DNA from: Rutidosis leptorrhynchoides
Taxonomy: Eukaryota > Streptophyta > Magnoliopsida > Asterales > Asteraceae
Assembly (NCBI RefSeq): GCF_046630445.1
Contig: NC_092337.1
Location: 192,030,001 to 192,094,000 of the forward strand
DNA length: 64,000 nucleotides
Reading direction: 5' to 3'
Below the pieces are notes generated by a model. The model did no database searches. It saw only the letters and a program-made list of their open reading frames with translations, and was not told the DNA's origin. Made by a program: the position numbers and the translations under genes. Shown piece by piece: positions 37,593-50,723 of this stretch (the first letter of the stretch is position 1; the number at the start of each line of letters is the position of its first letter).

Positions 37593-38946
37593 TTTTAACC
37601 CTATACCACCATTAATTCTTTTAACTCGTAATACTTGTAGCCTAAATAAAACCCTTAAAACCAAACGTTTGTGTGCTCGACCAACATCAACCCTAGTATC
37701 ATCACTTTAATCATAACCGTAAACATTATACATCTATTCCTCTCATCATGTTGACCTCAACCTAATTTCTATTCAGCATCTTTATCGTTTATCAAGTTCA
37801 TCATCATCTCTAATATCCTAGTTATCATCATAATCATTATCTAAATCCTTAACCCATATCATCACTATTTGTTTTAACGTCATTAATCAAACTGTCATCA
37901 TCTCACTCTATCATCATCGGCATCATGGTTTAATTGTCATTATTTCTCCACCTTTGACATAACAGAAACAAATACAGAAGTACAGAAACAAATGGCAGGT
38001 GTTGATCATTCTCGTTTCTTCTATCAACAACAGCAATTAACATGGTGGATTGTGGGTTTTGTAACTCGAAGTAGCCCAACAAGAAAAGGAATACTTCGGT
38101 CCAATATCAAAACAAACTCATGGCCCAATCTACAAATATAGAAGTATTACAGCTTTGAAATCTCCAGCTTGTTAACCAATCTTTTCTAGGATTCTTTATA
38201 CAAAAATGTCCCCACAATAAGTTATCACCTAATTCATTCGGTGGAGACATAAACAATTCCTACTTTACAACTTGCCTTTCCCTCTTTATTACCAAACCAA
38301 CTTTCATCATTATCAATTAACATGGCAGTTTAATCAAGAAGGTGTTGGTTGCATCGAGAGAAAAAAAAAAGAAGCATGCGAGTAGCAGTAGGGTCTTGGT
38401 GGTGATGATTCGATTAAACAGAAATAAATAAATGGCCGTAGTAGTGAAATAATCATAAAAATGGCAGCGGTGGTGGATCATAGTGGTGGCTGTGGTTGTT
38501 TTGCAGGTGATGGCAGGTAGGTTACAGGGTGTGCCGAAGGTGAAAAGGGTTCGATGATGATGGTTCTCCATGGTGTTCCATTATTGGACAAGAAAGTTTA
38601 TATGGCTTTGGTTTGGGTACTTGATTCATATCTCAAACCCATAATTCATTACAGAGTATATATATATATTACAAAATATCAAAATTAGATACAACCTTGC
38701 AAGAAAAATGATGGAGTAAATAGAGGTTTCATTTTTCAGCTTGGGACCCGTATGAACATATTGGTTACTAGATACCATTTGAAAAAGAGAAAAAAAAATA
38801 TAACTTCAAATGAAGAGGGTGGTGATTTGGTTCGAATTGGGTTCACTATGGTTAACTGGGTTGAACTAAGGACCGAAGATGGTGGGTGATAGATGAAGTG
38901 GAGTTCAAGTAGGAAGAATGAAGGTGGTAGTTTGTTTAAGCCTATA

Positions 38947-38950
<4 letters not shown>

Positions 38951-39038
<88 letters not shown>
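38951..39038. repeat. TA microsatellite, second LTR copy
   Basis: About 88 bp of TA. Confidence 0.95.
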
Positions 39039-39041
<3 letters not shown>

Positions 39042-40208
39042 TGTAAACAGAAATATTAAAAAGAGAAATATGGAAGATGGTTTCATTTATTTCGGTATGT
39101 GGGTTTGAGATGGTGAGTAGGGTGGTGTTCTTGGGTTCCAAAGGTGAAGGTTAAATGAGTGTGGTCGTGAAATATGGCCGGAGGTGGTGCTCCGGTGATG
39201 GCAGTGGTGGTTACGGTTTAAGAAGGGAGGAAGAGGAGAGGGTGTAAAAACATAAGGATGGGTTTGGTTGATCATGGTTATATATGTATATGTTGAGTAT
39301 GCATATATCAATATATGTATATATGTTTGAGAAATAAGAAACGTAAAATAATAATAATAATAACTCCTATGTACACAGTAACTCAATCATTCTCAATTTG
39401 CAACATCTTGCCAAATATTCTCACGGACTTAAAGTAATAATAATAATAAAATAATAAACTTTATATCTGTTAAAGACTATGATATGAAACGGAACATATA
39501 GTGCAGAATAGTTTGTCCTATTATTGTCGACATCAATTTCATATGGACATTATATCGTGTCCCTTGCTAAACAGTTAAAATATAGAAGTGTTCCTAAAAA
39601 TTCCAAAATTTTAAATTAAGTATATTTATTTAATTCAGTCATTATGGCATAGAATTCGATCATTAACTATTAAGTAAAAATTACATTAATTATTCTCTCA
39701 CAACCCTAAGTAAAATATAAAAAAATTTAAAATTTAACAAACAACTTCTAAATATATTATTAATAAGTCTAAAATTTATAAAACTCATTTTCGAATCGCC
39801 GTCTATTTTAAAATTACATAAGTTTGAATTTAACTTGCTTAATATCAATCGAAACATCAAACGAGTATTACAATCATTTAATATTTATTTTTAATATACT
39901 TTATTTATATATAGAGATATATTTTAGATAATATTTATTATAATATCCTATTTTTTTATTTTATTAATTTTTTTTACAACAACATATAATACTTTAAATT
40001 ATATTTCGAATTATTATTTATATATACATACACACATATCTATTTAAAATTAATTGTTCGTGAATCTTCGAGAGCAGTCGAAGGTCAATTGAATATATGA
40101 ACATCGTTTCTAAAATTTTCTAAACTCAACATTACATACTTTGCTTATCATGTCGAAATCAAATAAAGATTAAGTTTAAATTTAGTTGGAAATTCCCGGG
40201 TCATCACA

Positions 40209-42937
40209 CCAGGAGCTGCACCAATAGCTCGTGCTCCATACAGACTCGCACCCAGTTAAATGAAAGAACTCCAAAGCCAACTAAAAGAACTTTTAGAGCG
40301 TGGTTTTATACGACCAAGCACATCACCATGGGGAGCTCCTGTTTTGTTTGTCAAAAAGAAGGATGGTACATTCAGGTTGTGTATTGACTACCGCGAGTTA
40401 AACAAACTTACCATCAAGAATCGTTATCCACTACCAAGAATCGACGACTTTGATCAACTACAAGGCTCGTTAGTTTATTCGAAGATTGATTTACGTTCTG
40501 GGTATCATCAAATGCGGGTGAAGGAGGATGATATTCCAAAGACTGCTTTCAGGACGCGTTATGGTTATGCCGTTTGGGTTGACTAACGCACCAGCTGTGT
40601 TCATGGACCTCATGAACCGAGTGTGTGGACCATACCTTGACAAGTTTGTCATTGTTTTTATTGATGACATACTTATTTACTCAAAGAATGATCAAGAGCA
40701 CGAAGAACATTTCAGAAAAGTGCTAGAGTTGTTAAGGAAAGAAAAACTGTACGTTAAGTTTTCAAAGTGTGCATTTTGGTTGGAAGAAGTTCAATTCCTC
40801 GGTCACATAGTGAACAAAGAAGGTATTCAAGTGGATCCGGCAAAGATTGAAACCGTTGAAAAGTGGGAAACCCCAAAAACTCCGAAGCATATACGCTAAT
40901 TTTTAGGACTGGCTGGTTACTACAGAAGGTTCATCCAAGATTTTTCCAAAATAGCAAAACCCTTGACTGCATTAACGCATAAAGGGAAGAAATTTGAATG
41001 GAAGGATGAGCAGGAGAAAGTGTTTCAATTGTTGAAGAAAAAGTTAACTACGACACCTATATGGTCATTGCCTGAAGGGAATGATGATTTTGTGATATAT
41101 TGTGATGCCTCAAAGTAAGGCCTCAGTTGTGTATTTATGCAAAGAATGAAGGTAATTGCTTATGCGTCCAGACAATTGAAGATTCACGAGAAAAATTATA
41201 CAACTCACGATTTGGAATTGGGCGCTGTTGTTTTTGCATTAAAGACTTGGAGGCACTACTTATATGGGGTCAAAAGTATCATATATACCGACCACAAAAG
41301 TCTTCAACATATATTTTATCAGAAACAACTGAACATGAGGCAGCGTAGGTGGATTGAGTTATTGAATGATTACGATTTCGAGATTCGTTACCACCCGGGG
41401 AAGGCAAATATGGTAGCCGTTTGAGTAGAAAGGACAGAGAACCAATGCGGGTAAAAGCTATGAATATAATTATTCGTACTAACATTACTACTCAAATAAA
41501 GGAGGCGCAACAGGGAGTTGTAAAAGAAGGAAAGTTGAAGAATGAAATACCCAAAGGATCGGAGAAACATTTTATATTCAGGAAGACGGAACCCGGTATA
41601 GGGCTGAAAGAATTTGGGTACCAAAGTTTGGAGATGTGAGAGAAAAGGTACTTAAGGAAGCACATAAAACCAGATATTCAATACATCCCGGAGCGGGGAA
41701 GATGTACAAAGATCTCAAGAAACACTTTTGGTGGCCGGGTATGAAAGCCGATATTGCTAGATACGTAGGAGAATGTTTGACGTTTTCTAAGGTCAAAGCT
41801 GAACATCAGAATCCATCAGGTCTACTTCAACAATCCGAAATCCCAGAATGGAAATGGGAAATCATTACCATGGATTTCATTACTAAATTGCCAAGGACTA
41901 CAAGTGGTTATGATACTATTTGGGTAATAGTTGATCGTCTCACCAAGTCAGCACACTTTCTGCCAATGAGAGAAGATGATAAAATGGAGAAGTTGGTGAG
42001 ATTATACTTGAAGGAAGTTATCTCTAGAAATGGAATACCAATCTCTATTATCTCTGATAGAGATGGCAGATTTGTTTCAAGGTTTTTGCAGACATTACAA
42101 CAAGCATTGGGAACTCGTCTAGACATGAATACTGCCGATCATCCACAAACTGATGGGTAGAGCGAAAGGACGATACAGACTCTTAAAGACATGCTACGAG
42201 CATGTGTTATTGATTTTGGAAACGGTTGGGATCGACATCTACCATTAGCAGAATTTTCCTACAACAGCAGTTACCACTCGAGTATCGAAATGGCACCATT
42301 CGAAGCACTTTATGGTAGAAAGTGCAGATCTCCAATTTGTTGGAATGAATTGGGAGATAGACAGATTACGGGTCCAGAGATAATTCAAGAAACTACAGAG
42401 AAAATCATCCAAATTCAACAACGGTTGAAAACCGCTCAGAGTCGACAAAAGAGCTACGCGGACCTTAAAAGGAAATATATAGAATTTTAAATTGGGGAGA
42501 TGGTCATGCTTAAGGTTTCGCCTTGGAAAGGCGTTGTTCGATTTGGTAAACGGGGGAAACTAAATCCAAGATACATTGGACCATTCAAGATTTTAGATCG
42601 TGTCGGACCAGTAGCCTACCGACTTGAATTACCTCAACAACTCGCCAATGTACATAATACCTTTCACGTCTCGAATCTAAAGAAGTGCTTAGCTAAAGAA
42701 GATCTCACTATTCCTTTAGACGAAATTAAAATCAATGAAAAACTACAATTCATTGAAATACCCGTCGAGATAATGGATCGTGAGGTTAAAAGGCTCAAGC
42801 AAAATAAGATACCGATCGTCAAGGTTCGATGGAATGCTCGTAGGGGACCCGAGTTCACCTGGGAGTGTGAAGATCAAATGAAGCTGAAATACCCGTACCT
42901 ATTTCCAGAAGATTCGTCAACACCTTCAACAGCTTAA
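40209..42937 (+). pseudogene. Reverse transcriptase, RNase H and integrase of B2
   Basis: Continues B2 pol after D. Recognisable in order: RT palm ([10 protein letters not shown]), a deletion of about 17 bp that shifts frame near 40560, FIDD box, RNase H (YTDHKSLQ), integrase zinc region, D,D35E core, GPF module and chromodomain-like tail ending with a TAA at 42935-42937. Stops include a TAA near 40256, TAA 40897-40899, a TAG near 42158 and a TAA near 42488. One zinc-region Cys is changed (ECLTF). The damage is spread evenly, as in an old copy. Confidence 0.87.
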
Positions 42938-42972
42938 AATTTCGGCACGAAATTTATTTAACGGGTAGGTAC
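42937..42972 (+). other. Hairpin and polypurine tract of B2
   Basis: AAATTTCG-GCA-CGAAATTT (42937-42955), then TTTAACGGGTAGGTAC ending at the LTR. The arms are kept although the loop differs from B1. Confidence 0.8.
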
Positions 42973-45900
42973 TGTAGTAACCCGAACTTTTTCATGTTTA
43001 TATATATTAAATGAAATTGTTATTTACATGATTAAGTGTTTCCAACATGTTAATCAATCAAACTTGTTAAGACTTGATTAATTGAAATAGGTTTCATATA
43101 GACAATTGACCACCCAAGTTGACCGGTGATTTACGAACGTTAAAACTTGTAAAAGCTATATGATGACATATATATGATTATATATATAGTTAACATGATA
43201 TTATGATAAGTAAGTATCTCATTAGGTATTTTAACAATGAGTTATATACATAAAATTGAGTTTATTGAATTAAGAAACTCGAAACAATATATATAACGAT
43301 TATCGTTATAACAACGTCTTACTAAATACATATGAATCATATTAAGATATTGATACACTATGTTTAATCATGATAAATGATAAGTAAACATGTCATTAAG
43401 TGTATTAACAATGAACTACATATGTAAAAACAAGACTACTAACTTAATGATTTCGAAACGAGGCATATATGTAACGATTATCGTTGTAACAACATTTAAC
43501 TGTATATATATATATCATACTAAGATATATTAATATATCATAATATCATGATAATGTAATAATTTAACATCTCTTTAGATATAATAAATAATGGGTTAAC
43601 AACATTTAACAAGATCGTTAACCTAAAGGTTTCAAAACAACATTTACATGTAACGACTAACGATGACTTAACTACTCAGTTAAAATGTATATACATGTAG
43701 TGTTTTAATATGTATTCATACAATTTTGAAAGACTTCAAGACACTTATCAAAATACTTCTACTTAACAAAAATGCTTACAATTACATCCTCGTTCAGTTT
43801 CATCAACAATTCTACTAGTATGCACCCGTATTCGTACTCGTACAATACACAGCTTTTAGATGTATGTACTATTGGTATATACACTCCAATGATCAGCTCT
43901 TAGCAGCCCATGGGAGTCACCTAACACATGTGGGAACCATCATTTGGCAACTAGCATGAAATATCTCATAAAATTACAAAAATATTAGTAATCATTCATG
44001 ACTTATTTACATGTAAACAAAATTACACATCCTTTATATCTAATCCATATACCAACGACCAAAAACACCTAAAAACACTTTCATTCTTCAATTTTCTTCA
44101 TCTAAGTGATCTTTCTCAAGTTCTAACTGTTCTTCATAAATTCTACAAGTTCTAGTTTCATAAAATCAAGAATAATTCCAAGTTTACTAGCTCACTTCCA
44201 ATCTTGTAAGGTGATCATCCAACCTCAAAAAATCCTTGTTGTTTACAGTAATATGTCAATCTAAATCAATTTAATACTCATATACAAACTTTGATTCAAT
44301 TCCTAGAACTATAACTATCTTAATTCGAGTGATAATCTTACTTGAACTTGTTTTCGTGTCATGATTCTGCTTCAAGAACTTTCAAGCCATTCAAGATCCT
44401 TTGAAGCTAGATCATTTCTTGTCACTTCCAGTAGGTTTACCTACTAAAATTGAGGTAGTAATGATGTTCATAACATCATTCGATTCATATATATAAAACT
44501 ATCTTATTCGAAGGTTTAAACTTGAAATCACTAGAACATAGTTTAGTTAATTCTAAACTTGTTCGCAAACAAAAGTTAATCCTTCTAACTTGACTTTTAA
44601 AATCAACTAAACACATGTTATATATCTTTATGATATGTTAACTTAATGATTTAAAACCGGAAAACACGAAAAACAACGTAAAACCGGATATACGCCGTCG
44701 TAGTAACACCGCGGGCTGTTTTGGGTTAGTTAATTAAAAACTATGATAAACTTTGATTTAAAAGTTGTTCTTCTTGGAAAATGATTTTTATTATGAACAT
44801 GAAACTATATCCAAAAATTATGGTTAAACTCAAAGTAGAATTATGTTTTCCAAAATGGTCATTTAGACGTCGTTCTTTCGACTGAAATGACTACCTTTAC
44901 AAAAATGACTTGTAACTTGTATTTCCGACAATAAACCTATACTTTTTCTGTTTAGATTCATAAAATAGAGTTCAATATGAAACCATAGCAATTTGATTCA
45001 CTCAAAACGGATTTAAAACGAAGAAGTTATGTGTAAAACAAGATTGGATAATTTTTCTTATTGTAGCTACATGAAAATTGGTAACAAATCTATATAAATC
45101 ATATCCTAGCTAATTTATATTGTATTACATGTATTCTAATATATTATGTAATTTTGGGATATCATAGACACGTATGCAAATGTTTTGACATATCATATCG
45201 ACCCATGTATATATAATATTTGGAACAACCATAGACACTCTATATGCAGTAATGTTGGAGTTAGCTATACAGGGTTGAGGTTGATTCCAAATATATATAT
45301 ATACACTTTAAGTTGTGATCTAGCCTGAGACGTGTATACACTGGGTCGTGGATTGATTCAAGATAATATATATCAATTTATTTTTGTACATCTAACTTTG
45401 GATAACTAGTTGTAGGTTACTAACGAGGACAGCTGACTTAATAAACTTAAAACATCAAAATGTACATATTTATTATAGGTTCGTGAATCGACCAGTGGCC
45501 AAGTCTTACTTCCCGACGAAGTAAAAATCTGTGAAAGTGAGTTATAGTCCCACTTTTAAAATCTATTATTTTTTTTGGTATGAGAATACATGCGATTTTA
45601 TAAATGTTTTACAAAATAGACACAAGTAATCGAAAATATTTTCTATGTTGGATTATCGAACCGAATATGCCTCTTTTTAGCTTGGTAGCCTAAGAATTAG
45701 GGAAATGGCCCCTAATTGACGCGAATCCTAAAGATAGATCTATTTGGCCCAACAAGTCTCATCCGAGTTACGGATGCTTTAGTACTTCAATTTATCATAT
45801 TCGATGAGATTCCCGGAATGATGGGGATATTCTATATGCATCTTATTTAGGTTAGTTACCAGGTGTTCAACATATGAATGGTTTTTATCTCTATGCAGTT

Positions 45901-46352
45901 TGCGAAATGCCTGATATGAGATGTGTTATAAAAATGAAATCTTGTGGTCTATTATTATGATTTGATAATATGTTGGTTAAACCTATAACTCACCAACAAT
46001 TTTGTTGACGTTTTAAGCATGTTTATTCTCAGGTGATTATTAAGAGCTTCCGCTGTTGCATACTAAATTAAGGACAAGATTTGGAGTCCATGCTTGTATA
46101 ATATTGTTTAAAAACTGCATTCGAAGACTTATGTTGATGTGTAATATTATTGTAAACCATTATGTAATGGTCGTGTAAAAAACGCTATATTTTAGATTAT
46201 CATTATTTGATAATCATCGTAATATTCTAAAGGTTATGGTTTGTTCTAAAATCGAATGCAGTCTTTGAAAAACGTCTCATATAGAGGTCAAAACCTAACA
46301 ACGAAATCAATTAATATGGAACGTTTATAATCAATATGAACGGGACATTTCA
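42973..46352 (+). repeat. 3' LTR of B2 (3380 bp)
   Basis: TGTAGTAACCC to GGGACATTTCA, full length, in the opposite orientation to the B1 LTRs. Conserved CTCAGGT block at 45988-46057. Near 46270-46305 the U5 end has CGTCTCATATAGAGGTCAAA followed by ACCT, a small hairpin also seen in B1. Confidence 0.9.
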
Positions 46353-46423
46353 GATAAAACTCTATTTATCAACTCATAATTGTCATAATAACATTCTCAT
46401 TGTTAGCCGTGACAACCTCTATG

Positions 46424-46460
46424 AAATTTCGGGGACGAAATTTCTTTAACGGGTAGGTAC
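46424..46460 (+). other. Hairpin and polypurine tract of C
   Basis: AAATTTCG-GGGA-CGAAATTT (4-base loop), then CTTTAACGGGTAGGTAC. Confidence 0.75.
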
Positions 46461-48345
46461 TGTGACAACCCGGAAATTTTTGACCAAATTTAAACTTCAA
46501 TCTTTATATTATTTCGACACGATAAGCAAAGTTTGTTCAGTTAAATCTCAAGAATTTTAAACTATGTTTATACATTCATTTAAACTCGACCAAATTCCGA
46601 CGATTCACGAACCATTATATAATTAAATATGAATATGTATATGTATGTATATTATAACTTGAGAACGTTAACAAAGTATTAAACGTATAATACTTTACGT
46701 GAACGTATTTGTTTCAATATGATTATATATGGAATTAGAAGATAATTTCAAATGATTGATTTATCAGATACATTGAATTATGATTACGAGTCTCTGTTGA
46801 GAGGTCCACTTTGATTTAGAAAACCTTTCTTTTTTAACGGCATCCGGAATATTTGGTAAAAGTGATTTACAAATGTATCATTAACGAGAGTTAGTCAAAA
46901 GTTAGTAATCATTTCCGTTTAAATTTCAAAAGTGTACTTTACTTTGACTAACTTGTGTCCCTCGATAAACCGACTATTTAGTTTTCATATTAAAAACATT
47001 ATTGGTAAAATAACTACTATTATATAAAACGAGTGAAATTATATAAAACGAATTTTGAAATATATTTGGTTTTGAAAGACTAAATATTATATCATTAGTT
47101 AAAATAATTCAAAATATTTATTATATACAAATTTACGATTCTAAATAAAAATATATATATTTTAACTTAGTCATAAAACGTTCCAATTTAAAATAATATA
47201 TTTTGGTAAACAACGAGTCATTGATTTATAGAAGCAAATGACCACGACGCTCAAATTTTATAAGATACATTTTCATAAAGTAAATTTTTGATAAATAAGT
47301 CAAATTATTATTAAAGCTACACGTCGCGTAGTGTAAAAGGCTAGTTTTCTAAACGACCGAAAGTGCGCTCGAAAAATCGAAAGTGGTACATGAGTCGAGT
47401 GACAACATAAGAGTCATTTTAGTAAAAATTACATTTTTACTACGCACGTAAATATAATATAACATTTAATTAATTCTAAAGATTAAATATATTATTTATT
47501 AAAATAATATATATACATAATAACTACTACGCATGTAATAAGTTTGAGAGTGTCGGCAGTTTTGATTCGTCGTTTGTGAGCTGGACATCACCTTCATGCG
47601 ATCACATGTAAACAAAGAAGAGGCACCATGCGATCGCATGGGGTGCAAAATCAGGACATGTATTATAAAGTCGAGTTCCAGTTTGATATAAACACACACA
47701 CATATATCTTATCTATCCTCTGTCTATAATACTCCATAATATATTCATTTTATTTATATTATTATAATTATAATTATTAATATTATTATTAATTATATTA
47801 GTAGTATTATTATTAGTAATAATATTTACATAAAATACTACGACGGAGTGCTGTTCACGTGCTTTTCAAACGAGTGTTGCGAGTAGGATAGGGCTAAGGA
47901 ACTTATGGATTGTAGCTATAGAGGTGATGGGTATGGTTCATGGGTATGCTCGTGAGGTCAATTTAGTGTTTATCATCTCAGTTGCATCTACGTACCTTTC
48001 CTGCAATATTAAATCTCAATATTGATACGTGAGCACTCATAACTTAACTTTTATATATTAATAGTGTATCCCTGACTAGTGCTCGAGTATATAGGATTAT
48101 GCATGCTTGTATTTTTGATAATGTCGTTAGATAGGTTAAGTTGAATCCTGAATTAGTTACATATGCGGTTGAGATAAGGGATAAGATATGCATGTCGTTA
48201 GAAAACTAGCGAAAAATTAAGAACTTTTCATTTAGATATCGAATGGTTTCGATGAACGGATTAGAAGTTATAGTCAATTGAATTTTTGTATTATTATTAA
48301 AAATGATTATTATTATCGTCGTTATTATCGTCGTTATAGTTTTTA

Positions 48346-48386
<41 letters not shown>

Positions 48387-50296
48387 CAATAAAAGGTATT
48401 ATCATTAAAAATTGTTATTTTTATTATTATTACTATCGTTATTATCGTTAAAGTTATAATTAGTATTATTATTATTATTATCATTAATATTATCATAATA
48501 TTTATTATTATTAGTATTACTATAATTAAAACTAATATTAGTAACATCTAATTATTATGATTACTAGTATTATCATTAATATAAACGCCATATAAAAGAC
48601 AATTAAAAGCTATTAAACGAATCGATTAGGAAATAATGAGTATAGGTATCATGATGAAATTAAAATATCGTAAGATATTGATTTAGATAAAAATATCATT
48701 ATCATTATTATTATTATTAAAAGTATTATTAGTATTAAAACTATCATTACCATTTTAATAGAAATGACATTGTTATTATAAAATATCATTATTATTATCA
48801 TTTTTAAATTAAAATTATTATTTTAAAGTTAATATTAAAAAGTATCGTAAATATTAAAGTTATCATAATTAGAATTATTATTTTATCATAATATCATTTT
48901 TAGTAAATATAAATATTGATATATTTATTAATAGAATAACAATAATTATCATTACAAAATAATGTAACTTTTACTTATTATTATTATCGATATTATTTTA
49001 TCTGATAAATATAAGATACAAAGATATTTTACTACGTGTAATATAATTACATTAATAAAATCTATCATATTATTTTTATGATATTAAATGAATTTTAAAA
49101 AATTTATTAATTAAAATATATAAAAGTATATTTTTATAAATTTTAATATGAAATTCTATTTATTAATAAATGAATTATATTATTTACTCTAATAAGTCTG
49201 TTAAAAAAATATATATTTAAAAATATAAAATGACGATATTTAAACTATATAATAATCATGTATAAATTTTCAGAAATCATTTTTGAGTCAAATTGGCTTT
49301 TGTTGACTTTTGCATATTAGTCTCGAGCATTAGGATTGTAGTACACTATGACTTGACTAAATTGTTAGACAAATATTAACCAACATATAAATATATATAC
49401 TTAATTTAGGTTCGTGAATCCGAGTCCAACCTTGCAGTTGTTCAATGACGTTATATGTATTTTTACTACGAAATACAGTATTATAAGTTTCATTTGCTCC
49501 ATTTTTAAATGCTTTTGCAATATATATTTTTGAGACTGGGAATACATGGGCTGCTTTTATAAATGCTTTACTAAATAGACACAAGTGATCGAAACTACAT
49601 TCTATGGTTGGATTATCAAACCTAATATGCTCTTTTTAGCTTGGTAGCCTAAGAATTGGTGTTTATTATAATTGCCACCAATTGACGCGAATCCTAAAGA
49701 TAGATCTATGGGCACTAACAAGCCCCAGTCAGAGAATTTGAACTGCTTTAGTACTTCGATTTATCATGTCCGATGAGAGTCCCGGAATGATGGGGATATT
49801 CTATATGCATCCTGTTAAGGTCGGTTACCAGGTGTTCACCATATGAATGAATTTTAATTCGCGAGTTACGCGTAACAATATATGAAATCTTGTGGACTAT
49901 TAAAATGATGAAAATGAATGATTATGATAAACTAATGAACTCACCAGCCTTTTGGTTGACCCTTTAAAGCATGTTTATTCTCAAGTTTGAAAGAAATCTT
50001 CCGCTGTGCATTTGCTCATTTTAAAGATATTACTTGGAGTCTTCCATGGCATATTTGAAAAGACTTTTCGTTCAAGTCGTTGAGTTCAATAGAGATTATT
50101 ATTAAGTAAATGACAGATTAGGTCATTTATAGGTTGAATATTATGAAATATTATGCATGCCTGTCAACTTTCGATGAAATGAAAGGTTGTTTTTTTTAAA
50201 TGAATGCAATGTTTGTAAAATGTATCATATAGAGGTCAAATACCTCGCGATGTAATCATATGTTATTGTATTTGTCCTTATGGATTAGGACAGGTC
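46461..50296 (+). repeat. LTR of C (about 3.8 kb, 3' end truncated)
   Basis: Starts TGTGACAACCCGG. Its 3' part shows the blocks shared with B and solo LTRs (TAGCTTGGTAGCCTAAG, GACGCGAATCCTAAAGATAG, CTCACC...TTTAAAGCATGTTTATTCTC at 49938-50010), and its end resembles D (ATGGATTAGGAC). A very AT-rich stretch with ATT/TTA runs occupies about 47740-49200. Confidence 0.75.
47595..47670 (+). promoter_or_regulatory. Paired palindromes and TATA box, C LTR
   Basis: CATGCGATCACATG (47595-47608) and CATGCGATCGCATG (47627-47640) start 32 bp apart; TTATAAAG begins at 47663, 22 bp after the second. Same layout as in A1 and G on their own strands. Confidence 0.65.
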
Positions 50297-50723
50297 GTCT
50301 CATACATCTAGGAGCTGTGTATTGTACGAGTATGAATACGGGTGCATACGAGTAGAATTGTTGATGAAAATGAATGAGAATGTAATTGTAAGAATTTTTG
50401 TTAAGTAGAAGTACTTTGATATGTGTCATGAAGTCTTTCAAAAGTGTAACAATACATCTTAATACATTACATGTATATACATTTTAACTGAGTCGTTAAG
50501 CATCGTTAGTCATTACATGTACATGTTGTTTCGGAACCTATAAGTTAACGATTTCGTTAAATGTAATTAATCCCATTGTTATTATATCTAATGAGATGTT
50601 AAATTATTACATTATTATGATAACATGATGTACTAATATATCTTAATATGATATATAAACATTAAGACGTTATTACAACGATAATCATTACGTATAGATA
50701 TCGTTTTGAATTTCTTAGGTTAG
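50297..50723 (-). mobile_element. Fragment of a B-family LTR
   Basis: From about 50302 it matches B1 LTR sequence near 4358-4790 (CATACATCT, GAGCTGTGTATTGTACGAG, GAATACGGGTGCATAC). Its left joint is with the cut end of LTR C and its right side is interrupted by element G. Confidence 0.75.

Larger units (their letters stand above)
46353..50296 (+). mobile_element. Element C: 3' end and LTR of another chromovirus
   Basis: About 70 bp of interior similar to D near its polypurine tract (GATAAAACTCTATTTATCAAC), then hairpin, polypurine tract and one LTR. The left part is absent: B2 lies directly against it, and the B2 5' end is truncated too, so the missing part was probably lost with that deletion. 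The right end is cut near 50296 inside the terminal GGATTAGGAC segment. Confidence 0.75.
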
